DNA of 64,000 nucleotides. Source: Mycolicibacterium stellerae (GTDB taxonomy: Bacteria; Actinomycetota; Actinomycetes; Mycobacteriales; Mycobacteriaceae). Below the pieces are notes generated by a model. It saw nothing but the letters and a program-made list of their open reading frames with translations. It did not search any database and was not told the origin of the DNA. The stretch is taken from contig NZ_RARC01000005.1 of the NCBI RefSeq assembly GCF_003719305.1, positions 62,001 through 126,000 on the forward strand. Direction: 5' to 3'. Each line of letters begins with the position of its first letter. The stretch's first letter is position 1. The position numbers were made by a program, and so were the translations under genes. Below are positions 55,586 to 64,000 of the stretch, piece by piece.

Positions 55586-55634
55586 GGTGGTTCCTTTCAG
55601 GGGTGGTGATATTGGATTCGTGACGCGAGATACG

Positions 55635-56582
55635 TCACGAGCTCTTGCCCCGCACACGCTTGACCGAGACTGATTCGAGGAGCGGCGGCCAGGGCCATTC
55701 GCGATGGGCCCCTCCGCGCGGCGCCTTCAGGAACGCGAGCCCGAGTACAAGGCCGAAGATCAGGTGGCCGATCAAGGTGATCGAGATCGTGGCCGTGTTG
55801 AGGGGGAACATCATCTCCTGACCGTGAGGAGCCAGCGCGACCGTTGCGATCAGCCCGGCCCACGTCGGGAAGACGGCGAAGGTCACGGCGGCCAGCACAG
55901 CCCGCGTGTTCGACCACCGGTCGATGCCAAGCGCGAATGCGACGACGAAGAACGCGACACCCAGGCCGCCACCGTCGCCGATGTAGCGCCACACGTAGCC
56001 GACGGCCGCACTGCCGGCGGTGTCCGGCTCGCCGGTGACCCACGATCCCATCACGGGGATGAAATCGCCCATCAGTCCCAGCACGTGTACGGCGAACAGG
56101 CGGGCTCCGTCATAGACGATGCAGGCGACCATGCCTGCGATCAGACCGCGCCCGACGATCATGTCGATGCGGTGCGGCGCGAACGTGATGATCGCCCCCA
56201 ACACCGCGCACAGGGCGATGACCACGATCGACGTGGTGCTCTGTGAGACCAGCCCGAAGACGTCGACCGAGATCCCGAGGATCGGCATCGACGCCAGCAC
56301 CAGCACCAGCATCACTCGCGCCGCGAGCCACTTGCTCGGCCGGTGCGCAACGGTGCGGGGTATCCGGTCGGCGATTGCGCTCGGCAGCGGCTTGACCGCC
56401 ACGTCGATGATCCGGTGCCGCACCGTCTTCGCGTCCATGGCACTGATGGCAGGCGGCAACGACTTGGCGGGCTTCACCGGCACAGCGGGGTTCGATCGCA
56501 GCTCTACAGGGCGCACGCGCACCGTCTCGGCGTCGATGCCGGCGACGGGACGCATCCGCACTGTGTGATCTGTGGCAAGCAT
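55635..56582 (-). CDS. Polytopic membrane protein (315 aa), unknown
   Basis: The first 85 residues are hydrophilic and basic, with a repeated pattern (VRMRPV, VRVRPV, KTVRHRIIDV, RTVAHRP). About six transmembrane helices follow (from LAARVMLVLVLASMP to IFGLVLGLAFL), and the tail is short and basic (SVKRVRGKSS). A glycine-rich loop (RYIGDGGGLGVAF) lies between helices. No family was recognised. It sits between the two lectin-like genes, 49 bases upstream of the secreted one in the same direction, so the pair may form an operon. Confidence 0.72.
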   Translation of the reverse strand: MLATDHTVRMRPVAGIDAETVRVRPVELRSNPAVPVKPAKSLPPAISAMDAKTVRHRIIDVAVKPLPSAIADRIPRTVAHRPSKWLAARVMLVLVLASMPILGISVDVFGLVSQSTTSIVVIALCAVLGAIITFAPHRIDMIVGRGLIAGMVACIVYDGARLFAVHVLGLMGDFIPVMGSWVTGEPDTAGSAAVGYVWRYIGDGGGLGVAFFVVAFALGIDRWSNTRAVLAAVTFAVFPTWAGLIATVALAPHGQEMMFPLNTATISITLIGHLIFGLVLGLAFLKAPRGGAHREWPWPPLLESVSVKRVRGKSS

Positions 56583-56817
56583 GAGGGGTTCCTATGTCGT
56601 ATCGGTTTTCGTCAGGGACGACATCCATGGTCGTGACCAGGCCGTTCGCGCGTAATGGCCGGGAAGTGAGGTTTGCGCCCCCGCAGGGAAGAGTTTCCTA
56701 ACCGCCGGGTGAGTACCGACGGCGTCAAGAACAGGTAGTTCGCCACTCGTGGCATCAGGCCACGGCGTTCTTAGCGTCACCCGTGACAGATATCGCGCTT
56801 GCCCGAAGGGACCACCG
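56583..56817. other. Divergent intergenic region of the membrane protein and second trefoil gene
   Basis: This 235-base region separates genes read in opposite directions. It should hold both promoters. No convincing promoter pair, palindrome or small gene could be picked out by eye. Confidence 0.4.
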
Positions 56818-57255
56818 ATGTCCATCACGACGAACGAAGAAGCGGTTGCCACCCGCGTGGTCCGGCTGCAGGGAGGTGGTTTACGTTTCCTCGACGCTCA
56901 CCAGACAGCGCAGAAAGACTGCCAGGTCTTCACCCGCGCATTCCAGGGCTCCGACGCCAGCCAGCACTGGCGGGTCACCGAGCTTGGCGGCGGCGTGAGC
57001 ACCATCCAGCAGGTCAGCAGCGGCCGCTTCCTCGATGCGCACGAGATCGGCGACCTGGACTTCCGGGTGGTCACCCGCCCGCGGCAGGACAGCGACACAC
57101 AGCGCTGGCGGATCCAGGACTTCGGTGGCGGGTTCATCTCGATCGAGCAGGTCAGCAGCGGCCGGTTTCTGGAGGCCACCCTTGGCGGGGATTTCACCGT
57201 CGTCACGCGACCCGCGATCAGCAGCGAACAAACCTGGCGGATCGGCGACCCGTAA
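56818..57255 (+). CDS. Beta-trefoil lectin-like protein without signal peptide
   Basis: A 145-residue paralogue of the protein at 55088-55585, with the same three repeats (VVRLQGGGLRFLDAH, QQVSSGRFLDAHEI, EQVSSGRFLEATL) and a GDP end. Its N-terminus, MSITTNEEAVATRVV, has no signal peptide or membrane span, so it should stay in the cytoplasm unless another export route exists. AAGGGA precedes the ATG at 56818. Most positions agree with the secreted copy, pointing to a local duplication followed by a change of address. Confidence 0.8.
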   Translation: MSITTNEEAVATRVVRLQGGGLRFLDAHQTAQKDCQVFTRAFQGSDASQHWRVTELGGGVSTIQQVSSGRFLDAHEIGDLDFRVVTRPRQDSDTQRWRIQDFGGGFISIEQVSSGRFLEATLGGDFTVVTRPAISSEQTWRIGDP

Positions 57256-57288
57256 AATTTGTCGGTGGGTCGAACTAGTGTGCGACTC

Positions 57289-57609
57289 ATGAGTTCGAAG
57301 GATGAAATCAGCGCCGCACTCGACACCATCAAGGCGGGCCAGGGCAAGCTGCTGCGGCTGCCGCTGTACACCTTGACGTGGTCGGAGCGGATGTCGCTGC
57401 TCCAGCAGATCGATGAGCTGGGCAAGGAGTTGGTGGATTTCGACCGCAGGCTGATCGGTCGGCTCATCACCCAAGCCCCACCTCCGCAGTTCGGCGGTGC
57501 GTCATGGGCCGAGGTCTTGTCGCGACGGTTGCGGATATCGCGGGCCGAAGCGGAACGCCGTGTCGCCGCGGCGAGCTTCTCGCCGGACGTGAACCGCCCG
57601 TCGGCTTAG
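57289..57609 (+). pseudogene. Truncated, frameshifted DUF222 (13E12 repeat family) gene
   Basis: The 106 readable residues match the N-terminal part of mycobacterial 13E12/DUF222 proteins: helices WSERMSLLQQIDELGKELVDF and SWAEVLSRRLRISRAEAERR. After RRVAAA the frame ends in SFSPDVNRPSA and a stop. In another frame the sequence continues as ELLAGREPPVGLAAQALVTAA, which resembles the normal LTGEPxxPVxxATAAA continuation. A frameshift is therefore likely, and the remaining DUF222 and HNH parts are missing. The ATG is at 57289. It might be translated as a short protein, but it reads as a remnant. Confidence 0.65.
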
Positions 57610-57624
57610 CGGCACAAGCGCTGG

Positions 57625-57939
57625 TCACCGCCGCTCCGGCTTGCGCTTCAGCATCCACGCGGGGATCCAGTGCGTGACCGATCGCCGCTTGGGGCCGTAG
57701 GCGATGGCGTAGGTGACCAGGCCCCACCAGTGCCCCTGCTCGCAGATGCCCCAACACGTCAGCCGGCCGTCAACGACCGCATGCATCTGTAAACCGGCCG
57801 GGTTGTAGCCGCCGGGGCTGTGCGGCTCGCGCGGAAAAAGCGCAGCGAGATCGACAAGAACAGCCATCGGCGGTTCGACGGGCCGAAAGGCTTGTTGCAC
57901 GGGTTGACCGTTGTAGCCGATGGACTGCAGCTCGCCCAC
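57625..57939 (-). CDS. Hypothetical protein (104 aa)
   Basis: A small protein rich in aromatic residues and glycine (SPGGYNPAGLQMHAVVDGR, then CEQGHWWGLVTYAIAYG) with a basic C-terminus (WMLKRKPERR). The composition and strong internal pattern suggest a real gene. No family was recognised. The start is a GTG at 57937-57939, sharing a 39-base divergent region with the PaiB-like gene. The DUF222 remnant ends 15 bases beyond its stop. Confidence 0.6.
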   Translation of the reverse strand: MGELQSIGYNGQPVQQAFRPVEPPMAVLVDLAALFPREPHSPGGYNPAGLQMHAVVDGRLTCWGICEQGHWWGLVTYAIAYGPKRRSVTHWIPAWMLKRKPERR

Positions 57940-57978
57940 CGTTCGATCATACGTTCGAACGGATTATCCTGGAGCCCG

Positions 57979-58623
57979 ATGTACATACCACGCAAGTTCG
58001 CGCTGACCGACGAGCAGACCGCAGCGGCGCTCGCGGCGGCGGACTTCGCGCAACTGGTCAGCCACCACCCATCCGGTCTGCTGGTGACACCGCTGCCGCT
58101 GATCTACGACGAGCCCAGCCACACCCTCGTCGGCCACGTGTCCCGGGCCAACCCGCACTGGCACGCCGACGGCGCTGAGTCGGTTGCGATCTTCACCGGC
58201 CCCGACACCTACATCTCGCCCAACTTCTACGCCACCAAGGCCGAGACGGGCAAGGTCGTGCCCACGTGGAACTACGAAGTCCTCAATGCCTACGGCCGCC
58301 TCGTCGTCCACGACGACCCCGACTGGGTCCTCGACCTGGTCACCAGGCTGACCGACCGCCACGAGGCGGGCCGATCCGAGCCGTGGCAGGTGACCGACGC
58401 ACCGGAGTCCTACACGCAGTCGCAGCTACGCGGCATCGTCGGCGTGGAAGTGGTCATCGCCAAAGTCGAAGGCAAATCGAAGATGTCGCAGAACCAACCC
58501 GACCGAAACCGGGCCGGCGTCATCGCCGGGCTGCGCCAGTCCGACGCGCCGCGTGATCAGCTCGTCGCCGACCGCGTCGCCGCCGTCGACGACGGCAACA
58601 CGAAAGCGAACGGCCGCGGATAG
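57979..58623 (+). CDS. PaiB-like FMN-binding protein
   Basis: A 214-residue split-barrel flavin protein of the PaiB (FMN-binding negative transcriptional regulator) family. MYIPRKFALTDEQ is the typical start. GHVSRANPHWH and FTGPDTYISPNFYATK line the flavin site, and VPTWNYEVLNAYGRL follows. The real activity is uncertain, as most members are not shown to bind DNA. The ATG at 57979 follows TGGAG. The last 67 bases overlap the converging C39-like gene, an unusually long overlap. Confidence 0.85.
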   Translation: MYIPRKFALTDEQTAAALAAADFAQLVSHHPSGLLVTPLPLIYDEPSHTLVGHVSRANPHWHADGAESVAIFTGPDTYISPNFYATKAETGKVVPTWNYEVLNAYGRLVVHDDPDWVLDLVTRLTDRHEAGRSEPWQVTDAPESYTQSQLRGIVGVEVVIAKVEGKSKMSQNQPDRNRAGVIAGLRQSDAPRDQLVADRVAAVDDGNTKANGRG

Positions 58624-59102
58624 CCCAGCCCCGTCAACCGGGAGCGCCGAACCGCGTCCACATCGACCAACCGCACCTCGCCCGACGACGGCTCGTAACA
58701 CCGCAGCGTCTGCCCGTTGACACCGACGATCAACACCCAGTGCCTCGGTATGAACCGGCCGACGAGCATCGCGACGGGCCAACCTGCCTGCGCGTAGTGC
58801 AGCACATCGGTCAGCCGATCGCGCCGACCGCGGAACCGCCGCCACCGGTATCGGACACCGCGCACCTGCGTTCGCGTGGTGACGGCGCGGGCGATGCCCA
58901 TCGGGGTGGTGCCGAGCATCCGCGGCCACACCCGGTTCACCTCGGTGTGAACCCGCAGCTGCTCGTCGTCGAACCAGGTTCGGGGAGAGTCGGTCAACGC
59001 CGACCGATAAGCGGGGTTCACCAGCGCGCCGGCCACCACCGCGACGCTCGGGCCGCATGTGGTGGAGTCGCGTTGCCGCAGCCGAAGGTCCGAGAGCTTC
59101 AT
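58557..59102 (-). CDS. Peptidase C39-like (papain-fold) protein
   Basis: A 181-residue protein. [16 protein letters not shown] places a Gln and the possible nucleophile Cys16 as in C39-like and papain-fold enzymes. [11 protein letters not shown] holds the His (121), and CYEPSSGEV follows where an acid is expected. There is no signal peptide. It overlaps the fadD-like gene by ATGA, so it is co-transcribed with it. C39 peptidases often process leader peptides or form bacteriocin exporters, but no such genes are seen here. The target is unknown. Confidence 0.75.
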   Translation of the reverse strand: MKLSDLRLRQRDSTTCGPSVAVVAGALVNPAYRSALTDSPRTWFDDEQLRVHTEVNRVWPRMLGTTPMGIARAVTTRTQVRGVRYRWRRFRGRRDRLTDVLHYAQAGWPVAMLVGRFIPRHWVLIVGVNGQTLRCYEPSSGEVRLVDVDAVRRSRLTGLGYPRPFAFVLPSSTAATRSATS

Positions 59103-60706
59103 GAATCCCCGAGCAGCTCCTCACCACGCTCGCGCAGCTCCACCTTTCTGACCTTGCCCGTCACGGTCATCGGGAACTCGTCGATGACCTGGACGTAGCG
59201 CGGAATCTTGTTGTGCGCGATCCGTCCTGCACAGAACGCGCGCAGGCTTTCGGGGGTCGGCACTTCGGCGCCCTCCTTGACCCGCAGCCAGACCATCAGC
59301 TCCTCGCCGTACTTCTCGTCGGTCACCCCGACCACCTGCGCGTCGACGATGTCGGGATGGCTGTACAGGAACTCCTCGATCTCGCGGGGATAGATGTTCT
59401 CGCCGCCGCGGATCACCATGTCCTTGATCCTGCCGGTGATCGCGAGGTAGCCGTCGTCGTCCATCACACCGATGTCGCCCGTGTGCATCCAGCCGTCGGC
59501 GTCGATCGCCTCGTCGGTCTTGTCGGGGTCATCCCAGTAGCCGAGCATCACGCTGTATCCGCGGGTGCAAAGCTCGCCCGGCGTACCGCGCTCGACCTGC
59601 GCCCCGTTCTCATCGACGACCTGCACTTCCAGGTGCGGCCCGACCCGGCCCACCGTCGTCACCCTTCGGGTCAGGCTGTCCGACGGCAACGTCTGGGTCG
59701 ACACCGGCGACGTCTCGGTCATGCCGTAACAGATCGCCACCCCGCTCATGTGCATCCGGTCGATGACGTTGCGCATCACCTGCTCCGGGCAGGTCGACCC
59801 GGCCATGATCCCGGTCCGCAGCGTGCTCAGATCGAAGCTGTCGAAGTCGGGCAGCCCGAGCTCGGCGATGAACATCGTCGGGACGCCGTAAAGCGATGTA
59901 CAGCGCTGCGCCGCAACCGCTTTCAGGCTCGCCTCCGGATCAAAGCCGGGAGCGGGGATCACCATCGCCGCGCCGTGCGTCGTGCAGGCCAGGTTTCCCA
60001 TCACCATGCCGAAACAGTGGTAGAAGGGCACCGGAATGCAGACCCTGTCCTGCTCGGTGTACTCCAAAAGCTCGCCGACGAAGTAGCCGTTGTTGAGGAT
60101 GTTGGTGTGAGTCAGCGTGGCGCCCTTGGGGAATCCGGTCGTGCCGGACGTGTACTGGATGTTGATCGGATCGCCGGGTTTCAGCTCGGCCTGCACCCGC
60201 GCCAGGGCGTCTGAATCGACTGCGGTGTCGGCGATCTCCTGCCACGGCTCCCATCCGATGATGATCACGTCGGACAGCGCGGGGCACCGCCCGCGCACAT
60301 TGCCGAGCATCGCCACGTAGTCGGAGCTCTTGAACTCAGGCGCTGCGAACACCGTGCACATCGAGGCCTTGTTCAGCGCGTACTCGAGCTCGTCGACCCG
60401 GTAAGCGGGGTTGATGTTGACCAGAATCGCGCCGACCTGCGCGGTGGCGTACTGGATCATCGTCCACTCCGCGCTGTTCGGCGACCAGATGCCGATCCGG
60501 TCGCCCGGCTTGGTGCCGCGCTCGATCAGCGCGGTGGCGATCCGGCGGGTCGCTTCGTGGAATTCGCGGTAGGTCCAGCGCCGACCCGTCGCGCACTCGA
60601 CCAGCGCCTCCCGATCACCGAATGCCTCGGTGGTTCTGGCGAGGTTGTCGCCGATCGTCTCGTCGAGCAACGGGGGGCTGGTGGCACCTACGTCGTGGGA
60701 CAACAT
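59099..60706 (-). CDS. Acyl-CoA synthetase (FadD type, AMP-binding)
   Basis: A 535-residue adenylate-forming enzyme. The AMP loop is [13 protein letters not shown], then [11 protein letters not shown] and the hinge region [17 protein letters not shown]. The C-terminal Lys lies in [12 protein letters not shown]. It activates a fatty or carboxylic acid to its CoA ester. The ATG at 60704-60706 follows GAGGAG by seven bases. It diverges from an acyl-CoA dehydrogenase gene 142 bases away, suggesting joint use in beta-oxidation. Confidence 0.9.
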   Translation of the reverse strand: MLSHDVGATSPPLLDETIGDNLARTTEAFGDREALVECATGRRWTYREFHEATRRIATALIERGTKPGDRIGIWSPNSAEWTMIQYATAQVGAILVNINPAYRVDELEYALNKASMCTVFAAPEFKSSDYVAMLGNVRGRCPALSDVIIIGWEPWQEIADTAVDSDALARVQAELKPGDPINIQYTSGTTGFPKGATLTHTNILNNGYFVGELLEYTEQDRVCIPVPFYHCFGMVMGNLACTTHGAAMVIPAPGFDPEASLKAVAAQRCTSLYGVPTMFIAELGLPDFDSFDLSTLRTGIMAGSTCPEQVMRNVIDRMHMSGVAICYGMTETSPVSTQTLPSDSLTRRVTTVGRVGPHLEVQVVDENGAQVERGTPGELCTRGYSVMLGYWDDPDKTDEAIDADGWMHTGDIGVMDDDGYLAITGRIKDMVIRGGENIYPREIEEFLYSHPDIVDAQVVGVTDEKYGEELMVWLRVKEGAEVPTPESLRAFCAGRIAHNKIPRYVQVIDEFPMTVTGKVRKVELRERGEELLGDS

Positions 60707-60848
60707 GCGACGGCTCCTCTGTGTCCGCTCCACGCGTGCGCAGTCTCGATCGTGGATTTTCTGCCTTCGCGGGGTACCCGTCACCGTAATTCGGACGAGG
60801 AAGGCGGGGGTGGGGAATGTCAATCCTGGACTCAGCGGGGGACCATTC

Positions 60849-62231
60849 ATGAGCTTCGATCTGACCCCGACCGGAGCGCAGCACGATCTGGCGCGACGCA
60901 CCCACGAGTTCGCTGAAACGGTGATCCGTCCGGTGGCCGGCGACTACGACGCCCGCCAGGAGTTTCCCTGGCCGGTGCTGGAAGAAGCCGCCGAGCGCGG
61001 GTTCTACAGCCCGCTGTTCTACCGCGACCTGATCGGTGACCCCACCGGGCTGTCGCTGCCGATGTTCATGGAGGAGCTGTTCTGGGGCTGCGCAGGCATC
61101 GGCCTGGCGATCGTGATGCCTGCGCTGGCGTTGTCGGCCATCGGGCAGGCGGCATCCCCGGAGCAGATGCTGGAGTGGGCCCCTGAGTGCTTCGGCACCC
61201 CTGGTGATCTGAAGCTCGCCGCCTTGGCGATCTCCGAACCCGAAGGCGGCAGCGACGTGCGCAACCTGCGTACCCGCGCCAAGCGCGACGGAGACGACTG
61301 GATCATCGACGGCCACAAGATGTGGATCGGCAACGGCGGCATCGCCAACGTGCACGTGGTGAACGCCGTCGTCGACGAGGAACTCGGTCATCGCGGTCAG
61401 GCCATGTTCATCGTTCCCGGCGGCACGCCCGGCCTTGAAATGGTGCGCAAGCTGGACAAGCTCGGCTGCCGCGCATCGCACACCGCCGAGCTGAAGTTCA
61501 ACGCGGTTCGGGTGCCCGGCGCCAACCTGCTCGGCGGGCACGAGAAGCTGGAGCACAAGCTGGCCCGCGCCCGCGAGGCCGTCGAGGGCGCCAAGCACTC
61601 CGGGTCAGCGACCCTGGGCACGTTCGAGCAGACCAGGCCGATGGTGGCCGCTCAGGCGCTCGGCATCGCCAGGGCCGCAATGGAATACGCTACCGAGTAC
61701 GCCAACCGTCGCGAAGCCTTCGGTGCGCCGATCATTGACAACCAGGGCGTGGCCTTCCCGCTGGCCGACCTCGCCACCGGGATCGACGCAGCACGGCTTC
61801 TGACCTGGCGGGCCTCCTGGATGGCGGCGACCGGCGTGCCGATGGAGCGCGGCGAGGGCTCGATGTCGAAGCTGGCCGCCAGCGAGGTCGCGGTGCGGAC
61901 CACCGAACGCGCCATCCAGACGATGGGCGGCTGGGGTTACATCAAGGACCACCCGGTCGAGAAGTGGTACCGCGACGCCAAGCTGTACACGATTTTCGAG
62001 GGCACCAGCGAGATCCAGCGGGTCGTCATCTCCAATGCACTGGGTGCAGCCGACGGCAAACCGCCCCTGCACGTCAACCTCGAACCGTCCGGTGGGCCGC
62101 TGAACCGCTGGTTCGGCCGTGGCACCCCGGCCCGCACCCAGGTGGCGAACTCCGCCCTCGGCATGAAGGATCGCATCCCGCAGCCGATCATGTCGCTTGC
62201 CATGAAGGTGCTGCAGCCGCCAAGAAAGTAA
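60849..62231 (+). CDS. Acyl-CoA dehydrogenase (FadE type)
   Basis: A 460-residue flavoprotein. [21 protein letters not shown] is at the FAD/substrate interface, and [15 protein letters not shown] holds the catalytic Glu region typical of medium- to short-chain enzymes. About 60 extra C-terminal residues ([18 protein letters not shown]...) go beyond the usual domain. It makes the first double bond in beta-oxidation, passing electrons to ETF. The ATG at 60849 follows GGGGGACC. The gene opposite encodes an acyl-CoA synthetase. Confidence 0.9.
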   Translation: MSFDLTPTGAQHDLARRTHEFAETVIRPVAGDYDARQEFPWPVLEEAAERGFYSPLFYRDLIGDPTGLSLPMFMEELFWGCAGIGLAIVMPALALSAIGQAASPEQMLEWAPECFGTPGDLKLAALAISEPEGGSDVRNLRTRAKRDGDDWIIDGHKMWIGNGGIANVHVVNAVVDEELGHRGQAMFIVPGGTPGLEMVRKLDKLGCRASHTAELKFNAVRVPGANLLGGHEKLEHKLARAREAVEGAKHSGSATLGTFEQTRPMVAAQALGIARAAMEYATEYANRREAFGAPIIDNQGVAFPLADLATGIDAARLLTWRASWMAATGVPMERGEGSMSKLAASEVAVRTTERAIQTMGGWGYIKDHPVEKWYRDAKLYTIFEGTSEIQRVVISNALGAADGKPPLHVNLEPSGGPLNRWFGRGTPARTQVANSALGMKDRIPQPIMSLAMKVLQPPRK

Positions 62232-62278
62232 CAAAGTTACCGGTACCCCTGGTTTCGTCTACGCGAAATCTGGCAACA

Positions 62279-62292
62279 TTACCGACCGGTAA
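62279..62292. promoter_or_regulatory. Palindrome upstream of the large membrane protein gene
   Basis: TTACCG (62279-62284) and CGGTAA (62287-62292) are perfect arms around AC. A related half, TTACCGGTA, lies about 35 bases upstream. It is 33 bases before the start of the next gene and could be a repressor site. Confidence 0.4.
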
Positions 62293-62325
62293 GAAGTTTC
62301 CTCCGATACGCACCAGGTGGGGCAG

Positions 62326-64000
62326 ATGACGGGTTCGACGGAGATTTCGTTCATCGCTGCGGCGGACGAGGGCGGCGGCGCCGAGATTAGCCAAGTGATC
62401 GGCATGACGGTGGTCGCGCTGATCATCGGGGCGTTGCTGTGCTGGCTCGGTTACCTGCATCGGGCCCGCAAGATCACCTGGGTCAACAGCGTCGCCGAAT
62501 ACGCAGGCCGCAAATTCAAGCGGCCGCCGTGGGTGGCGGTGCCGATGACGCTGTTCATCGGGACACTGATCTGCGCACTGTTCGGGTTCATCTGGGACGT
62601 CAGCCTGCACATCGGCAAGGGCCGCGACCCCGGTCCGCTGGCCAACCCGGCGCACTACTTCATCCTGGTCGGCTTGTTCCTGCTGTTCGTCGCCGGCTGC
62701 GCGGCGATCGTGCTGCCCTACGAGAAGCCCGGCCCGTTCGCGGTTCGCATCACCAAGGACTGGTACGCGCCGGTCGGCGGTTTCCTGATGGCAGGCTGTG
62801 GCCTCTATGCGCTGACCGGCTTCCCGCTCGACGACGTCTGGCACCGCATCTTCGGCCAGGACGTCACGCTGTGGGGGCCGACCCACCTGATGATGATCGG
62901 CGGCGCCGGGTTCGCAACGATCTCTGCGCTGCTGCTCGACTACGAGGGCGAACGGGCGATGGGCGACGACAAGCCCAAGGACGGCTTCTTCCTCAAGGGC
63001 GTGAAGTATCTCGGCTTCGGCGGCATCATCATCGGCCTTTCGGTGTTCCAGATCGAGTTCGACTTCGGCGTTCCCCAGTTCCGGCAGGTGTTCGAACCGA
63101 TGCTGATCGCGGCGGCGGGGGCATTCGGGCTCGTCGCGGCGCGGATCATGCTCGGTCGCTTCGGCGCGATACTTGCCGCGTTGTTCGCGATCGCGCTGCG
63201 CGGCCTCGTCGCGCTGATCGTCGGCCCGGTACTCGGTGCGCCGATCAACTGGTTCGCGTCGTACCTCGGCGCTGCGATCGTGATCGAACTCCTCGCGCTG
63301 ACGCCGGTGTTCAAGCGGCCCATCCTTTTCGGCCTCGTCGGTGGTCTATTGGTCAGCACCGTCGGACTGTGGCTGGAGTCCTTCTGGATAGATGCCGTCT
63401 ACCACTATCCGTGGCCGTCGAGCATCTGGCCCGAGGCGCTGATGATGGCCGTGCCCGTCACGGTTCTCACCGGCGCATGCGGCGCGATGCTCGGCATGGT
63501 GCTCACCGCTCAGCGGCTGCCGAACCGGGCCATCGGCATCGGACTGGTGGCGTTGACCGTTATCGCCATCGGCGGCGCGACCGCCAACGGACTGCGCTAC
63601 GAGGTGCCGCAGAACGCCACCGCAACGGTGAGCTTGACCGAGGTGCCCGGCTCCGCCGACAAGCGCATGGTCACCGCCGACGTTCGGATCAACCCGCCCG
63701 ACCTCATCAGCGCGGCCCCGAACTGGGTGTCGGTCCTCGGCTGGCAGGGCGGCCTGGCCAACGACCGCGGCATCTTCGTCGATCGTCTGGAACGGCTCGG
63801 GCCCGGGCACTACCGCTCGACGCAGCCGCTGCCCGTCTACGGAAAGTGGAAGACGCTGCTGCGCGTGCACGACGGCCGAATCTTGACCGCTGTGCCGATC
63901 TTCCTGGCGGGTGACCCGGGTATCGGGGCGCCCGAGGTGCCCGCCCAGCCGTCGATGACGCGGCCGTTCGTCGCCGAGATCACCATCCTGCAGCGCGAGC
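62326..64000 (+). CDS. Large polytopic membrane protein, unknown (runs off right edge)
   Basis: The frame is open from the ATG at 62326 (after GGTGGGG) to the window end, 558 residues so far. About ten or eleven transmembrane helices fill residues of about 22-420. Two His-containing segments stand out: FPLDDVWHRIFGQDVTLWG, followed by PTHLMMIGG, and IDAVYHYPWPSSIWPEA. Residues of about 425-558 form a non-membrane domain with strand-like sequence (TATVSLTEVPG, RMVTADVRINP). The His residues near membrane ends could bind metal. No family was recognised with confidence. Confidence 0.75.
   Translation, partial: MTGSTEISFIAAADEGGGAEISQVIGMTVVALIIGALLCWLGYLHRARKITWVNSVAEYAGRKFKRPPWVAVPMTLFIGTLICALFGFIWDVSLHIGKGRDPGPLANPAHYFILVGLFLLFVAGCAAIVLPYEKPGPFAVRITKDWYAPVGGFLMAGCGLYALTGFPLDDVWHRIFGQDVTLWGPTHLMMIGGAGFATISALLLDYEGERAMGDDKPKDGFFLKGVKYLGFGGIIIGLSVFQIEFDFGVPQFRQVFEPMLIAAAGAFGLVAARIMLGRFGAILAALFAIALRGLVALIVGPVLGAPINWFASYLGAAIVIELLALTPVFKRPILFGLVGGLLVSTVGLWLESFWIDAVYHYPWPSSIWPEALMMAVPVTVLTGACGAMLGMVLTAQRLPNRAIGIGLVALTVIAIGGATANGLRYEVPQNATATVSLTEVPGSADKRMVTADVRINPPDLISAAPNWVSVLGWQGGLANDRGIFVDRLERLGPGHYRSTQPLPVYGKWKTLLRVHDGRILTAVPIFLAGDPGIGAPEVPAQPSMTRPFVAEITILQRE

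Noticed and set aside
57940..57978. LexA (SOS) box between the divergent genes
   Set aside because: TTCGAA/GTTCGA repeats are present, but not in the TCGAAC-N4-GTTCGA arrangement of mycobacterial LexA sites.

Overview
The window looks like chromosome from a fast-growing, probably pigmented mycobacterium (Mycolicibacterium-like). The DNA is GC-rich throughout. It carries mycobacterial marker genes (a WhiB6-type regulator, a Dps of the M. smegmatis type, CYP138, F420-dependent oxidoreductases, a hyc locus in the Rv0081-Rv0087 order). Many neighbouring genes overlap by ATGA or GTGA. No tRNA, rRNA, insertion sequence, prophage or CRISPR array was seen.

Layout. 1-652: start of a PHP-domain gene and a TIGR03086-type protein. 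693-8046 (minus): seven-gene hyc operon, with an ArsR regulator and six complex I/hydrogenase-like subunits. 8144-10445: a TrkA-type potassium regulator facing a CPA1 antiporter. 10484-11341: LLM oxidoreductase. 11819-17861: gltBD glutamate synthase. 18337-19951: whiB6, with a divergent HTH gene and a helical protein but no ESX-1 genes. 20086-27220: carboxylate symporter, copper-type P-ATPase, ClC transporter, aquaporin, Dps and an AlkA-like glycosylase. 27325-34823: eight-gene carotenoid operon. 34820-46195: small enzymes, a Doc/RHH toxin-antitoxin pair, an NTF2/epimerase pair behind a KstR-like site, msrBA, and CYP138 with a divergent TetR gene. 46249-50560: methyltransferase and glycosyltransferase genes of a probable glycan or glycolipid pathway. 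51354-57255: a receptor kinase with Kelch propellers, an FHA-HTH regulator, two related beta-trefoil proteins and a membrane protein. 57289-64000: a broken DUF222 gene, PaiB-like and C39-like proteins, a fadD/fadE divergent pair, and a large membrane protein that runs off the right edge.

How the genes work together. The hyc complex keeps the membrane proton-pump-like subunits and the FeS subunit, but its large subunit lacks both cysteine pairs of a NiFe centre. It therefore fits a hydrogenase-related redox complex better than a hydrogenase. The crt operon should take isoprenoid diphosphates through phytoene, lycopene and beta-carotene to an aromatic carotenoid. It sits behind a good SigF-type promoter, and it ends with a Rieske protein and an unassigned methyltransferase. 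The kinase/FHA-HTH/lectin block at 51.3-57.3 kb looks like an extracellular sensing circuit and is the best candidate here for an undescribed system. Several regulatory palindromes (RicR/CsoR-like, KstR-like, a double TetR operator, a toxin-antitoxin operator) can be read directly from the sequence.
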